Position numbers and translations under genes: made by a program. A stretch of 53,420 nt of DNA, taken from Aliterella atlantica CENA595 (GTDB lineage: Bacteria > Cyanobacteriota > Cyanobacteriia > Cyanobacteriales > Chroococcidiopsidaceae). Below the pieces are notes generated by a model. The model worked only from the letters and a program-made list of their open reading frames with translations. It had not been told where the DNA came from and did no database searches. This document shows, piece after piece, positions 25,201 to 32,169 of this stretch (position 1 is its first letter; each line of letters starts with the position of its first letter). The stretch is taken from NCBI RefSeq assembly GCF_000952155.1, contig NZ_JYON01000037.1, forward strand, positions 1 through 53,420, given 5' to 3'.

Positions 25201-25552
25201 GAGCAATCTTAAAGCAGCATGGCGAACTACAACCAATGAAGATATTGCCGCTTCAATTATTGGCTTTATCCGGCAGGCGGCGTTAGGTGATGCCTTAGTT
25301 CCCTACGAACAAAGGGTAGATAAAGCGATCGCCAAAATTCTTTCAAGTCGAGCTTGGACGCTTCCCCAGCGCAAGTGGCTGGAGCGGATTGGCAAGCAAC
25401 TAAAGGTAGAAACGATTGTAGATACTGAAGCCCTCAATCAAGGTGAGTTCAAAACGCAAGGGGGATTTACGCGGATTAATAAAATTTTTGATGGGCAGCT
25501 AGAGACGATTTTAGTTGAGATTAACGATGCTCTTTGGCAAGACGCAAGCTAA
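22229..25552 (+). CDS. hsdR: Type I restriction enzyme R subunit (EcoEI-like)
   Basis: About 1107 residues from the ATG at 22229 (AAAGGAAA ribosome site; protein starts VVSLNFAFLDTHDPQLVRLG, the usual beginning); an in-frame TTG at 22160 would add 23 unlikely residues. Order: DUF4145-like N-terminal domain, an Ala/Gln/Glu coiled coil (~160-235), the HSDR nuclease with D-Y-I-L and VVEAKRR, then a DEAD-type translocase with ATGTGKTKT, VVDECHRGY, GLTATPALHT and LGRATRRCDE, and an EcoEI-type C-terminal domain (QGGFTRINKIFDGQL). It cuts unmodified DNA after ATP-driven translocation in complex with HsdM and HsdS. All catalytic motifs look intact. Confidence 0.95.
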   Translation: MVVSLNFAFLDTHDPQLVRLGALAEQYFTSDPNTYLIKLRQFGELLAQLAAAKVGLYVSPDERQIDLLRRLRDRGLIKGDVDRLFHELRRTGNEATHAHFDDQRTALSNLKYARQLGIWFHRVFTRNPRFSPSPFVPPQDPAVETEALKQELASLRSELKASQTTAQLAQIAAEQEAQQRASAQELALTAQAEAQDALERLAAIQAQAIEAPTQTIQQTIQTAQQTDVELDERETRRLIDSQLRSAGWEADSENLTYQNGTRPQKGRNLAISEWQTTQGRADYILFAGLSAIAVVEAKRRSKDVSAMIDQAKRYSRGFEVKANETLAAGGPWGEFKIPFAFATNGREFLQQLRTKSGIWFCDLRRPNNLRHPLPSWYSPQGLLDTLAQDIDGAQQKLASEGFNYDLALRPYQIQVIQAVELALANERRELLLAMATGTGKTKTCIALVYRLLKTKRFRRVLFLVDRTALGEQTANAFKDSRLENLQTFADIFDLKELGDTAPDPDTKVQIATVQSLVKRILYPADNAPLLTADLYDCIVVDECHRGYLLDRELSDTELTFRDFGDYFSKYRRVLDYFDAVKIGLTATPALHTTQIFGEPVFTYSYREAVIDGWLIDHEPPIQIVTDLSEDGIVWNAGEAMEFFDPKTGQLDLVHAPDEVKVEVEQFNRRVVTQEFNRVICQELANHIDPDLPEKTLIFCATDAHADIVVDQLKTALNERYGSIDDSAVAKITGNADKPLQLIRQFRNEVNPKFAVTVDLLTTGIDVPAICNLVFIRRVNSRILYEQMLGRATRRCDEIGKEVFRIFDAVNLYAAIAPFSSMKPVVVDPNISFTQLIDELQTVQDTAAVELIIDQLVAKLQRRKLSNERQSAITEVAGMPVENLVEHLKQTEPMQLKQWFQERAEIARILDLRDGGTLPVLISHHPDGIRRLEQGYGNAEQPQDYLDSFAAFLRDNINKIPALIVVTQRPRDLTRAQLKDLRLYLDGVGYSESNLKAAWRTTTNEDIAASIIGFIRQAALGDALVPYEQRVDKAIAKILSSRAWTLPQRKWLERIGKQLKVETIVDTEALNQGEFKTQGGFTRINKIFDGQLETILVEINDALWQDAS

Positions 25553-25738
25553 TAGTTAGCCTAGCACTTCAGCATGAATTTACAGATTTCAGTTTGGATC
25601 GTCAATGCATTGTTAAGGTGTTGAAAATACTACAAACAAGCTACTTACGCTTATACAGAAGTTGAGTTAGAACGGAACAACAAGTAACAAAAGCTACTTG
25701 AAAACTTTAAAGCATACTGCTATTTAAGAGTAATAAAT

Positions 25739-26299
25739 ATGTGTAATGCGTGGAACCATAGCGCAAGCTGTGATTGTGGCTGGGGTGGTAGTGGGACAGG
25801 AGGCTGGAAGGGCGGGAGAGGGTCAAGCTATAACTTATCTACTGGAAGTTCATATCTAATAGATTCAAACTCAAATCGTGTGAAAATAGCATCTTTCGCT
25901 GCCAAAACGGAAGACGCTCAAACCTACCCAACTAAGTGCTGGTGGTGTGGTGCGTTAGTTTACTATCACACTAATGGTTATGGGGATTCAGTTTTATTTG
26001 ATAGTTTAGGGGGATGTCCTTGGCAAGTCCACTCCTGCTGGCAAAATTACTGGAAACAAGAAAAATCTAGAAGACAGTCTATTACTGAGCCTGTTATCCT
26101 AAGAAGTTTGGAGTCTGACCAACTTAAACGTCTTATCCTTGCTGGGGCAATTCATAAATTAAGCAGCAATGGTTTCAAATTAACTGAGGAACAAGTCGCC
26201 CTTCAGTTAGGGATTTCAGTCGGGCAGCTAAGGCAAGAGTATCATCAGATCTACGACCTATATATGCAAGGTGGAGTAGTACAAGTACGTTTAAAGTAA
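25739..26299 (+). CDS. Zinc-ribbon cargo protein between hsdR and hsdM
   Basis: A 186-residue protein unrelated to restriction subunits. The N-terminus has C-N-A-W-N-H-S-A-S-C-D-C-G-W-G-G followed by a Gly/Ser-rich stretch. The middle has PTKCWWCGALVYYHTNGYGD and LGGCPWQVHSCW, a likely zinc site with Trp/His. The C-terminal ~60 residues look like a helix-turn-helix (LTEEQVALQLGISVGQLRQE). I cannot name the family. It lies in the restriction operon, 186 bases after hsdR and 30 before hsdM, so it may be an accessory or regulatory part, or a separate defence gene using the locus. Confidence 0.8.
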   Translation: MCNAWNHSASCDCGWGGSGTGGWKGGRGSSYNLSTGSSYLIDSNSNRVKIASFAAKTEDAQTYPTKCWWCGALVYYHTNGYGDSVLFDSLGGCPWQVHSCWQNYWKQEKSRRQSITEPVILRSLESDQLKRLILAGAIHKLSSNGFKLTEEQVALQLGISVGQLRQEYHQIYDLYMQGGVVQVRLK

Positions 26300-26329
26300 G
26301 CACCCAGTAACATCCAACAGAACTTTTAT

Positions 26330-27805
26330 ATGACCGCTACTACTGATATCGTTCAAAAACTCTGGAGTTTGTGCCACGTCCTACGGGACGAGGGCATTTC
26401 CTATCTCCAGTACGTCACAGAGTTGACTTACCTGCTGTTTCTTAAAATGATGCAGGAAACGGGTAATGAAGACCAACTGCCACAAGGCTACCATTGGTCA
26501 GACTTAGTGGCAAAGGAGGGGATTGAGCAAATTACTTTTTATCGCGCTTTGCTGTTGGAGCTAGGAACTAACGGGCGATCGCGAGTCCAAGCTATTTTTG
26601 CTAACGCTCAAACTGCATTAAAGCAGCCCCGCATTCTCAATAAGCTAGTCACAAGTATTGACCAGTTGGACTGGTACTCTGCTAAAGCAGAAGGACTAGG
26701 GGATCTGTATGAGGGTTTGCTAGAAAAGAATGCTAGCGAGAAAAAGTCAGGAGCAGGGCAGTATTTTACACCCCGACCGCTAATTGACTGCATGGTAGAG
26801 CTAATTGCTCCCCAACCAGGGGAACTGGTACAAGACCCCGCAGCCGGAACGGGTGGGTTTTTAATTGCTAGCGATCGCTACATCAAGCAGCACACTGACG
26901 ATCTATTCGACCTTTCCGAAGCCCAGCAGTCTTTTCAGCGCCATCAAGCTTTCTATGGTATTGAGTTAGTGCAAGATGCTCACCGCTTATTGTTGATGAA
27001 CATGATGCTACACGGGATTGAAGGGGCAGTGGGCTTGGGCGATACTTTATCACCTGACGGGCAAAGACTAACTAAAGCTGATGCGATTCTAACTAACCCA
27101 CCATTTGGGACGAAGAAGGGCGGCGGTTTGCCATCGCGGGATGACTTTACTTATCCTACTTCCAATAAGCAATTAGCCTTTTTGCAGCACATCTATCGCA
27201 GCCTGAAGCCAGGAGGAAGGGCGGCGGTGGTTTTACCTGATAACGTGCTGTTTGAAGATGGGCAGGGTCGCCAAATTCGCAGCGATTTGATGGATAAGTG
27301 CAACTTACATACTATCCTGCGTCTACCTACGGGGATTTTCTATGCCCAAGGAGTCAAAACCAACGTGTTATTTTTCCAACGCGGCTTGACTGAGAAGGGC
27401 AATACTAAGCAGGTGTGGATTTATGATATGCGGACGAATATGCCTGCTTTTGGCAAGCGCATACCGCTCACTAAAGTGCATTTCCAAGATTTTGAGGCAG
27501 CTTATGGCAACGATCCTAATGGGGAAAGTTCGCGCACTGACCAAGGAGAGGACGGACGTTTTCGCTGCTTTACACGGGAAGCGATCGCCAAACGAGGCGA
27601 AAACCTCGATATTTCCTGGCTGCGGGATGAAAGTTTGCAGTCTGGGGATAACCTACCGGAACCAGAGGAAATTGCGGCATTGATTATGACGAAGCTACAA
27701 ACTGCAATGGAAGAAATGGAAGCGCTGACAGCATTGCTGGAACCAGATGAAGTAGATGATGAAATCCCTGAAGATTCTGAAGCGCTCTTGCCTGAAATAC
27801 AATAA
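26330..27805 (+). CDS. hsdM: Type I restriction-modification M subunit (N6-adenine methyltransferase)
   Basis: A 491-residue HsdM. The N-terminal helical bundle is HsdM-N-like (LWSLCHVLRDEGISYLQYVT). GAGQYFTPRPLIDCMVEL precedes SAM motif I, DPAAGTGGF (~168-176), and motif IV ILTNPPFGTKKGGG (~254-267) marks N6-adenine methylation. The C-terminal ~30 residues are acidic. With HsdS it methylates the recognition site, and with HsdR it forms the nuclease. Motifs intact. Confidence 0.95.
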   Translation: MTATTDIVQKLWSLCHVLRDEGISYLQYVTELTYLLFLKMMQETGNEDQLPQGYHWSDLVAKEGIEQITFYRALLLELGTNGRSRVQAIFANAQTALKQPRILNKLVTSIDQLDWYSAKAEGLGDLYEGLLEKNASEKKSGAGQYFTPRPLIDCMVELIAPQPGELVQDPAAGTGGFLIASDRYIKQHTDDLFDLSEAQQSFQRHQAFYGIELVQDAHRLLLMNMMLHGIEGAVGLGDTLSPDGQRLTKADAILTNPPFGTKKGGGLPSRDDFTYPTSNKQLAFLQHIYRSLKPGGRAAVVLPDNVLFEDGQGRQIRSDLMDKCNLHTILRLPTGIFYAQGVKTNVLFFQRGLTEKGNTKQVWIYDMRTNMPAFGKRIPLTKVHFQDFEAAYGNDPNGESSRTDQGEDGRFRCFTREAIAKRGENLDISWLRDESLQSGDNLPEPEEIAALIMTKLQTAMEEMEALTALLEPDEVDDEIPEDSEALLPEIQ

Positions 27806-27835
27806 GTAACAGACCACCATCTCTAGTAGGAATTC

Positions 27836-28117
27836 ATGCAAATTCAAATTGGAATACCAGATGATGTCGCCCATTCGCTAGAAGCAAAATGGGGCAGTCT
27901 AGAACAAAAATTATTAGAAATGCTAGCGATCGCTGCCTATCAGGAAGGTTCAATCAGTGCTGGTAAGGTGCGAGAGTTGTTAGGTATGTCTACCCGCTTA
28001 GAAGTCGATGCGTTTCTAAAAGAGAAGGGTGTATATCTACACTACAATGAGGCTGATTTTGAACAAGATATGTCAACCATGCAAAGGCTGGAGCAAAAGG
28101 GGCAGCTAAAGCACTAA
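27836..28117 (+). CDS. UPF0175-family antitoxin
   Basis: A 93-residue protein of the UPF0175 family: QIQIGIPDDVAHSLEAKWG, LLEMLAIAAYQEGSISAGKV, RELLGMSTRLEVDAFLKEKG and a short tail. UPF0175 proteins are usual partners of DUF3368 PIN-like toxins. An AGGA site lies just before the ATG. It overlaps the toxin gene by one base. The pair interrupts the hsdM-hsdS order. Confidence 0.87.
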   Translation: MQIQIGIPDDVAHSLEAKWGSLEQKLLEMLAIAAYQEGSISAGKVRELLGMSTRLEVDAFLKEKGVYLHYNEADFEQDMSTMQRLEQKGQLKH

Positions 28118-28602
28118 TGATTGTTGTTTCAGATACTTCGCCTCTGTGCTATTTACTACTGATTGACTTAATTGAGGTTTTACCTCAGTTATTTGAGCGA
28201 GTAATTATTCCGCAAAAAGTCCGCGATGAGTTGTTAGCCGCCGATGCTCCTGAAGTTGTTCGAGAGTGGATATTTCAGCCTCCAGATTGGCTAGAGGTGC
28301 AAACTATTACAGGTCAATTCGATCCAGCCTTGAATCAGTTGGATGTGGGAGAGCAGGAAGCGATTACCTTAGCTATTCAACTAAAAGTAGATTTAATTTT
28401 ATTGGATGATTTAGCAGCAAGATGTGTAGCAACTGAGTTGCAGCTAGAGATTGTTGGCTTGCTGGGAATTCTTGGTTCTGCGGCAGAAAAAGGCTTGATT
28501 GATTTTCCTAGAGCGATCACTCGTTTGCAACAAACCTCATTTCGAGCTTCATCCAAATTGATTGACTCGCTTTTACAGCAGTACCAATCACAAGACAAAT
28601 AG
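28117..28602 (+). CDS. DUF3368 PIN-like toxin
   Basis: A 161-residue PIN-superfamily protein: MIVVSDTSPLCYLLLIDLIE (first acidic site D6), VIIPQKVRDELL, LDVGEQEAITLAIQL (Glu and Asp of the active site) and DLILLDDLAARCVA (second Asp pair). Family knowledge: a Mg-dependent RNase, neutralised by the UPF0175 partner encoded immediately upstream (TAATG overlap). Here it could stabilise the restriction locus or act in it as a back-up. Confidence 0.9.
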   Translation: MIVVSDTSPLCYLLLIDLIEVLPQLFERVIIPQKVRDELLAADAPEVVREWIFQPPDWLEVQTITGQFDPALNQLDVGEQEAITLAIQLKVDLILLDDLAARCVATELQLEIVGLLGILGSAAEKGLIDFPRAITRLQQTSFRASSKLIDSLLQQYQSQDK

Positions 28603-28750
28603 GAAAGGGGTTAAAGTTACGTAGGAAGTTGGTAACTCACGATTTAGATGCGCTTTTTTCAGAGTAGGACGACAGTTAACGAGTTTTTGGGAACAATAAA
28701 TTTAAATGCTAAATGCTTGGCATAGTTGCTGAAAGCATGGAGGAAAAGGC

Positions 28751-30313
28751 TTGATACCTAATGAAATTGCTGCACTTCCTCAAGGATGGGAATTCGCTAG
28801 TCTTGGTGATGTGATTGAACTGAAGTACGGTAAAGGACTAACAAAGTCAAGCCGAGATGGTGGATGTTATGCAGTTTATGGCTCAAACGGGGTTGTAGGA
28901 ACGCATTCAAACTTTTTGATCGAGAACTCTTGTTTGGTAGTTGGACGTAAGGGAAGCATTGGTGAGGTTCACATATCAGAACAGCCATGCTGGGCAATTG
29001 ACACAACTTACTATATTGATGAGTTTTACAAACAACCTATCGAATTTTGGTTTTATCGGCTCAAAGCATTGCCCCTTGGACAATTGAACCGAGCATCAGC
29101 TATTCCAGGACTGAATAGAGAAGATGCTTATAGATTGCCTATTCCTCTTCCTCCTCTCAACGAACAACGCCGCATTGTTGCCAAAATTGAGGCGCTGAAG
29201 GCTCGGAGTCAGAAGGCAAAAGAGGAACTTGAGGCAATTACCCTGCTCCTAGACCAGTTCCGTCAATCAGTCCTCGCTGCCGCCTTTCGTGGCGATCTAA
29301 CTGCTGATTGGCGAGAGAAAAACCCAGACGTTGAACCTGCATCAGTTTTGTTGGAGCGTATTTGTGCAGAACGTCGTTGCCGTTGGGAAGAAGCAGAACT
29401 GGAAAAGATGAAAGCTAGTGGCAAAGTGCCTACAGATGATTGGTGGAAGAAAAGATATAAAGAGCCTCCCGCTCTAGATGTATCTCACCTACCGCAACTT
29501 GTGGATGGCTGGACTTATAGCCTTTTAGAACCCCTTCTTTCAACAAAAAGGGCAGGTCTTAAGACGGGTCCTTTCGGTAGCTTGTTGAAAAAACACGAGC
29601 ATCGGGCTAATGGCATACCTGTTTTGGGGATCGAAAATATTAGCTCTATGGGTTTTGTTAAAGGAAACAAAATTTATGTTGATGAAGCAAAAGCAGGAGA
29701 GCTTATTAGTTATGATGCAAAAGAGGGTGACGTACTAATCTCACGCTCAGGAACAGTGGGTGAAGTATGTGTTGTGCCATCTGGGATAGGTGAGGCAATA
29801 ATTTCGACAAACCTTATTCGTGTATGTCTAGCAGAAAATTCTCTGCTACCTGATTATTTTTGTTTTCTATTTCGTGGCTCGTCGTTTATCTTGAATCAAG
29901 TTTCTGCTCTATGCTCTGGCAGCACAAGAGATTTTCTTAATCAGACAATTTTGAACTCCTTAATCTTTCCTATACCGCCTTGGGAAGAGCAGCAAGAGAT
30001 TGTCCAAAGAATTAGAGCTATATTTGACTATTCAAACAAAATAGAAAACATAGTTTCAAAGCTGACTCAATCACTTGAATCCCTTAACCAATCCATCCTC
30101 GCCAAAGCCTTTCGCGGCGAACTGGTTCCCCAAGACCCCAACGATGAACCTGCATCTGTCTTGCTAGAACGCATCCAGGCAGAACGAGCAAAACAAGCAG
30201 CCGAAGCCAAAGCCGCTAAAAAGTCTACGGGTAAGACAACTGGACAAAGCAGCAGGAAAGCGAAACAGCAAGATTCAGAGTCAATTCAGTTGGGGCTGCC
30301 AGGGTTAGAGTAG
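28751..30313 (+). CDS. hsdS: Type I restriction-modification specificity (S) subunit
   Basis: A 520-residue HsdS with two target-recognition domains. TRD1 begins PQGWEFASLGDVIELKYGKG (~9-28) and ends at the conserved helix PIPLPPLNEQRRIVAKIEAL (~132-151). TRD2 begins near DGWTYSLLEPLL (~250) and ends IPPWEEQQEIVQRIRAIF. Coiled-coil spacers and repeat helices (SVLAAAFRGDL, SILAKAFRGEL) separate them, followed by an Ala/Lys-rich tail. The start is TTG: a strong GGAGG lies 7 bases upstream (28739-28743), and no ATG fits. It sets the DNA target of the complex. Confidence 0.94.
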   Translation: MIPNEIAALPQGWEFASLGDVIELKYGKGLTKSSRDGGCYAVYGSNGVVGTHSNFLIENSCLVVGRKGSIGEVHISEQPCWAIDTTYYIDEFYKQPIEFWFYRLKALPLGQLNRASAIPGLNREDAYRLPIPLPPLNEQRRIVAKIEALKARSQKAKEELEAITLLLDQFRQSVLAAAFRGDLTADWREKNPDVEPASVLLERICAERRCRWEEAELEKMKASGKVPTDDWWKKRYKEPPALDVSHLPQLVDGWTYSLLEPLLSTKRAGLKTGPFGSLLKKHEHRANGIPVLGIENISSMGFVKGNKIYVDEAKAGELISYDAKEGDVLISRSGTVGEVCVVPSGIGEAIISTNLIRVCLAENSLLPDYFCFLFRGSSFILNQVSALCSGSTRDFLNQTILNSLIFPIPPWEEQQEIVQRIRAIFDYSNKIENIVSKLTQSLESLNQSILAKAFRGELVPQDPNDEPASVLLERIQAERAKQAAEAKAAKKSTGKTTGQSSRKAKQQDSESIQLGLPGLE

Positions 30314-30448
30314 TTGGACAAGCAGAAAGCGATCGCACTGTAGAGTAAGGATAAGAGTATTTTACTGTTACCTACTTTTGGCGATCGCCTTGCTATCAAC
30401 TACCCTATCTGCGATCGCGTATTGTGGGCTTTGCCCAATCGCTTCCCC

Positions 30449-30862
30449 TCAGCTAAGTCTCTGGGACAATACTGTTGGTCTGACATCATATGCTGGGTCA
30501 AGTAAGCGATCGCCTACTACAAATACATCTGCTGGTACATCTAGCTTTACTCCCCATTCTGCTAATGGCAAGATTGCCCAAGTCGCAACAAATTCTGGAA
30601 TACTGGTCGGGCGCTGCGCTCTGGGTACACCGCGCAATGCACAGGTGAGAAGCAATTGGTTGAAACCCTACAGTAGAGCATCTGCGTAGGGGAACGGGTC
30701 TTTTTCGCCTGCTTCTACTCGCTTCATAAAGGCGGTTAGCCCAAGAGCAAGAGCGCAAGTATTACGCACTGATGAGAGGTGTTTAAGCCAAGACCCTAAC
30801 ACTACTTCGTTCAAGTTATAAGAACGTGCGCTCGCGCCAAGGTGGATTGAATACCTGATTAT
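30449..30862 (-). pseudogene. Decayed gene of unknown family with one in-frame TAG
   Basis: The minus strand is open from 30862 to a stop at 30449 except for a TAG at 30668-30670. Before it: HLGASARSYNLNEVVLGSWL, KHLSSVRNTCA, GLTAFMKRVEAGEKDPFPYA, DALL. After it: GFNQLLLTCALRGVPRAQRP, TSIPEFVATWAILPLAEWG, VKLDVPADVFVVGDRLLDP, AYDVRPTVLSQ. The composition is convincingly protein-like, so this is a degraded gene and not noise. I do not recognise it. The phrase WLKHLSSVRNTCA recalls Abi_2 proteins but the rest does not fit. Confidence 0.6.
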
Positions 30863-30880
30863 TCAGTCCACCATTATTTT
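30841..30880 (+). terminator. Hairpin followed by T-run
   Basis: GGTGGATTGAATA (30841-30853) pairs with TATTCAGTCCACC (30860-30872) with one G-T pair and a 6-base loop. ATTATTTT follows on the plus strand. It fits an intrinsic terminator for plus-strand transcription coming from the restriction operon, ~530 bases beyond hsdS. Confidence 0.6.
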
Positions 30881-30939
30881 GCTGTGGTTACTGCTGAAAT
30901 CCCATGCGGTTAAATCTTGACTCGCCGTCGGAGTCAGCT

Positions 30940-31134
30940 TTATTGCTCATCAACTTTTTCGATATCGTCAGGTGTACCAGAGGCAGAAATTTTTGATGAG
31001 CCAGATTTACCTGCACCCGAATTACCGCCAGAAGCACCAGCACCACCAGAGTGTTTAGAATCTGTGTTGCCTTGTTCTTCCTGAAGCTGTTCAAGGCGGT
31101 TTTTTTCTTGAGCTTTATCTTTTTGGTCAGCCAT
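30940..31134 (-). CDS. Small acidic Gly/Ser-rich protein
   Basis: A 64-residue hydrophilic protein: MADQKDKAQEKNRLEQLQEE, then a Gly/Ser/Ala-rich centre (GGAGASGGNSGAGKSGSS) and an acidic tail PDDIEKVDEQ. Probably disordered. Similar tiny proteins occur in cyanobacteria, but I can give no function. A frame shifted alternative (30888-31094) is less protein-like. Confidence 0.55.
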   Translation of the reverse strand: MADQKDKAQEKNRLEQLQEEQGNTDSKHSGGAGASGGNSGAGKSGSSKISASGTPDDIEKVDEQ

Positions 31135-31183
31135 ATTTTATTTACACTTTTCGCTCGTAATAATCGCTATATACTCTAGCATT

Positions 31184-31433
31184 TTACCAATTCAAGCCAC
31201 ACCAGAGGCAAGCGCTTTTACGTGTCCAGATACAAGCTAGAACTATCAGTTGGTCATAGCGCCCAGTTGTAGCAATATTTGCATGACCTAAAGTTTCTTT
31301 GACGCTCGTGAACCGGAGCGCCGCGATCCATTGTATGACTGGCATGAGGATGACGCAGCCAGTGGGGCGATACATTTTTAAGGAGAAAGTAAACTATCTT
31401 CCTTGTTTCCTTGTGCCATGCCACAAATTCCAT
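31184..31433 (-). pseudogene. C-terminal stub of a tyrosine recombinase, frameshifted
   Basis: From an ATG at 31433 the minus strand reads MEFVAWHKETRKIVYFLLKN, VSPHWLRHPHASHTMDRGAP and VH. The phage-integrase box H-W-L-R-H is clear. Then the frame shifts: the continuation VKETLGHANIATTGRYDQ, with the G-H and catalytic Tyr region, is in another frame that runs to 31184. The N-terminal two-thirds of the enzyme are missing. The ATG lies inside the CATAAA palindrome at 31431. Confidence 0.82.
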
Positions 31434-31444
31434 AAACGTTTATG
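31431..31444. repeat. Perfect palindrome CATAAACGTTTATG, copy 4
   Basis: Identical in its 14 bases to copy 2 at 20745. On the minus strand it reads ACATAAACGTTTATGGAATT, matching the extended motif. It marks the exact point where the integrase stub begins, which raises the possibility of a recombination site instead of (or as well as) an operator. Confidence 0.7.
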
Positions 31445-31488
31445 TAATTTACTTTAGTTGTGCTTGAAAAATATCGCAAGGTTGACAA

Positions 31489-32169
31489 TTACTCCCGATC
31501 TTTAATACCTGCCATGCGCGATGCCGCATAAGGTGTATGCAACAGACTTGCCGCTCTACGTTTAGCCTCTTCCCCACGCCTGTCATACCGCGCAGTGGTA
31601 ACAGGACTTGCATGACCCATGAGATTTTGCACCGTTACAATATCTACTCCTGCGTCAATCATATTGCTGGCAAACGTGCGCCGAAAATCATGCGGTGAGA
31701 ACGATGCAAGTTTTGCCTCCTTCCCCCGCCCTTGCAAAATATCCAACACCGCCTGGTCAGTCATGCGTCGCTTTTCAACTTTGCCGCCTTTGCGTGTCGG
31801 GTAAAATAGCGCTCCAGATTCTTCTTCCCGCCACCTCAACCAATCGGTTAACGCCGATGCGGCTCCATCATCTAGATAATTTGTTCGGTCTTTGTCTCCC
31901 TTACCCGATCGCACTATCAAGCAATTATCCTGCTCGTTCCAGTCAGCCAAATCCAGCGCTACCACTTCGGAACGCCGCAAACCCGCGCTGTACAGTACAG
32001 CTATTAGTGCTGCATCGCGGCTACCCTTAACAGATTCGTCCTGGGCGCAGACATGAAATAAGGCTTGCACTTCCCTAATGCTCTGCCCTTCAATAACCTT
32101 TGTCCTGCCAGTCGCTCAAAGCGCGATTGCTCTATGGTAATCTTCTACCGATATCAGTCCTAAATTCCG
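31489..32169 (-). pseudogene. Tyrosine recombinase, N-terminally truncated, probably frameshifted
   Basis: The catalytic domain is intact from ~32070: ALIAVLYSAGLRRSEVVALD (first Arg), LIVRSGKGDKDRTNYL (Lys), SFSPHDFRRTFASNMID (H-x2-R), NLMGHASPVTTARYDRR (His and Tyr). Upstream, RNLGLISVEDYHRAIAL, typical of the region before the catalytic domain, lies in a different frame at ~32169-32119, and the N-terminal arm-binding domain is absent. The homology stops exactly where the TPR gene ends (stop at 32160), overlapping it by ~10 bases. It may have been inactivated when the STAND/TPR block arrived. Confidence 0.8.

Noticed and set aside
30700..30830. Abi_2 (abortive infection) signature WLKHLSSVRNTCA
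   Set aside because: The rest of the frame does not follow the Abi_2 pattern; in particular the His and RLWN after the Cys are missing. I left the gene unnamed.
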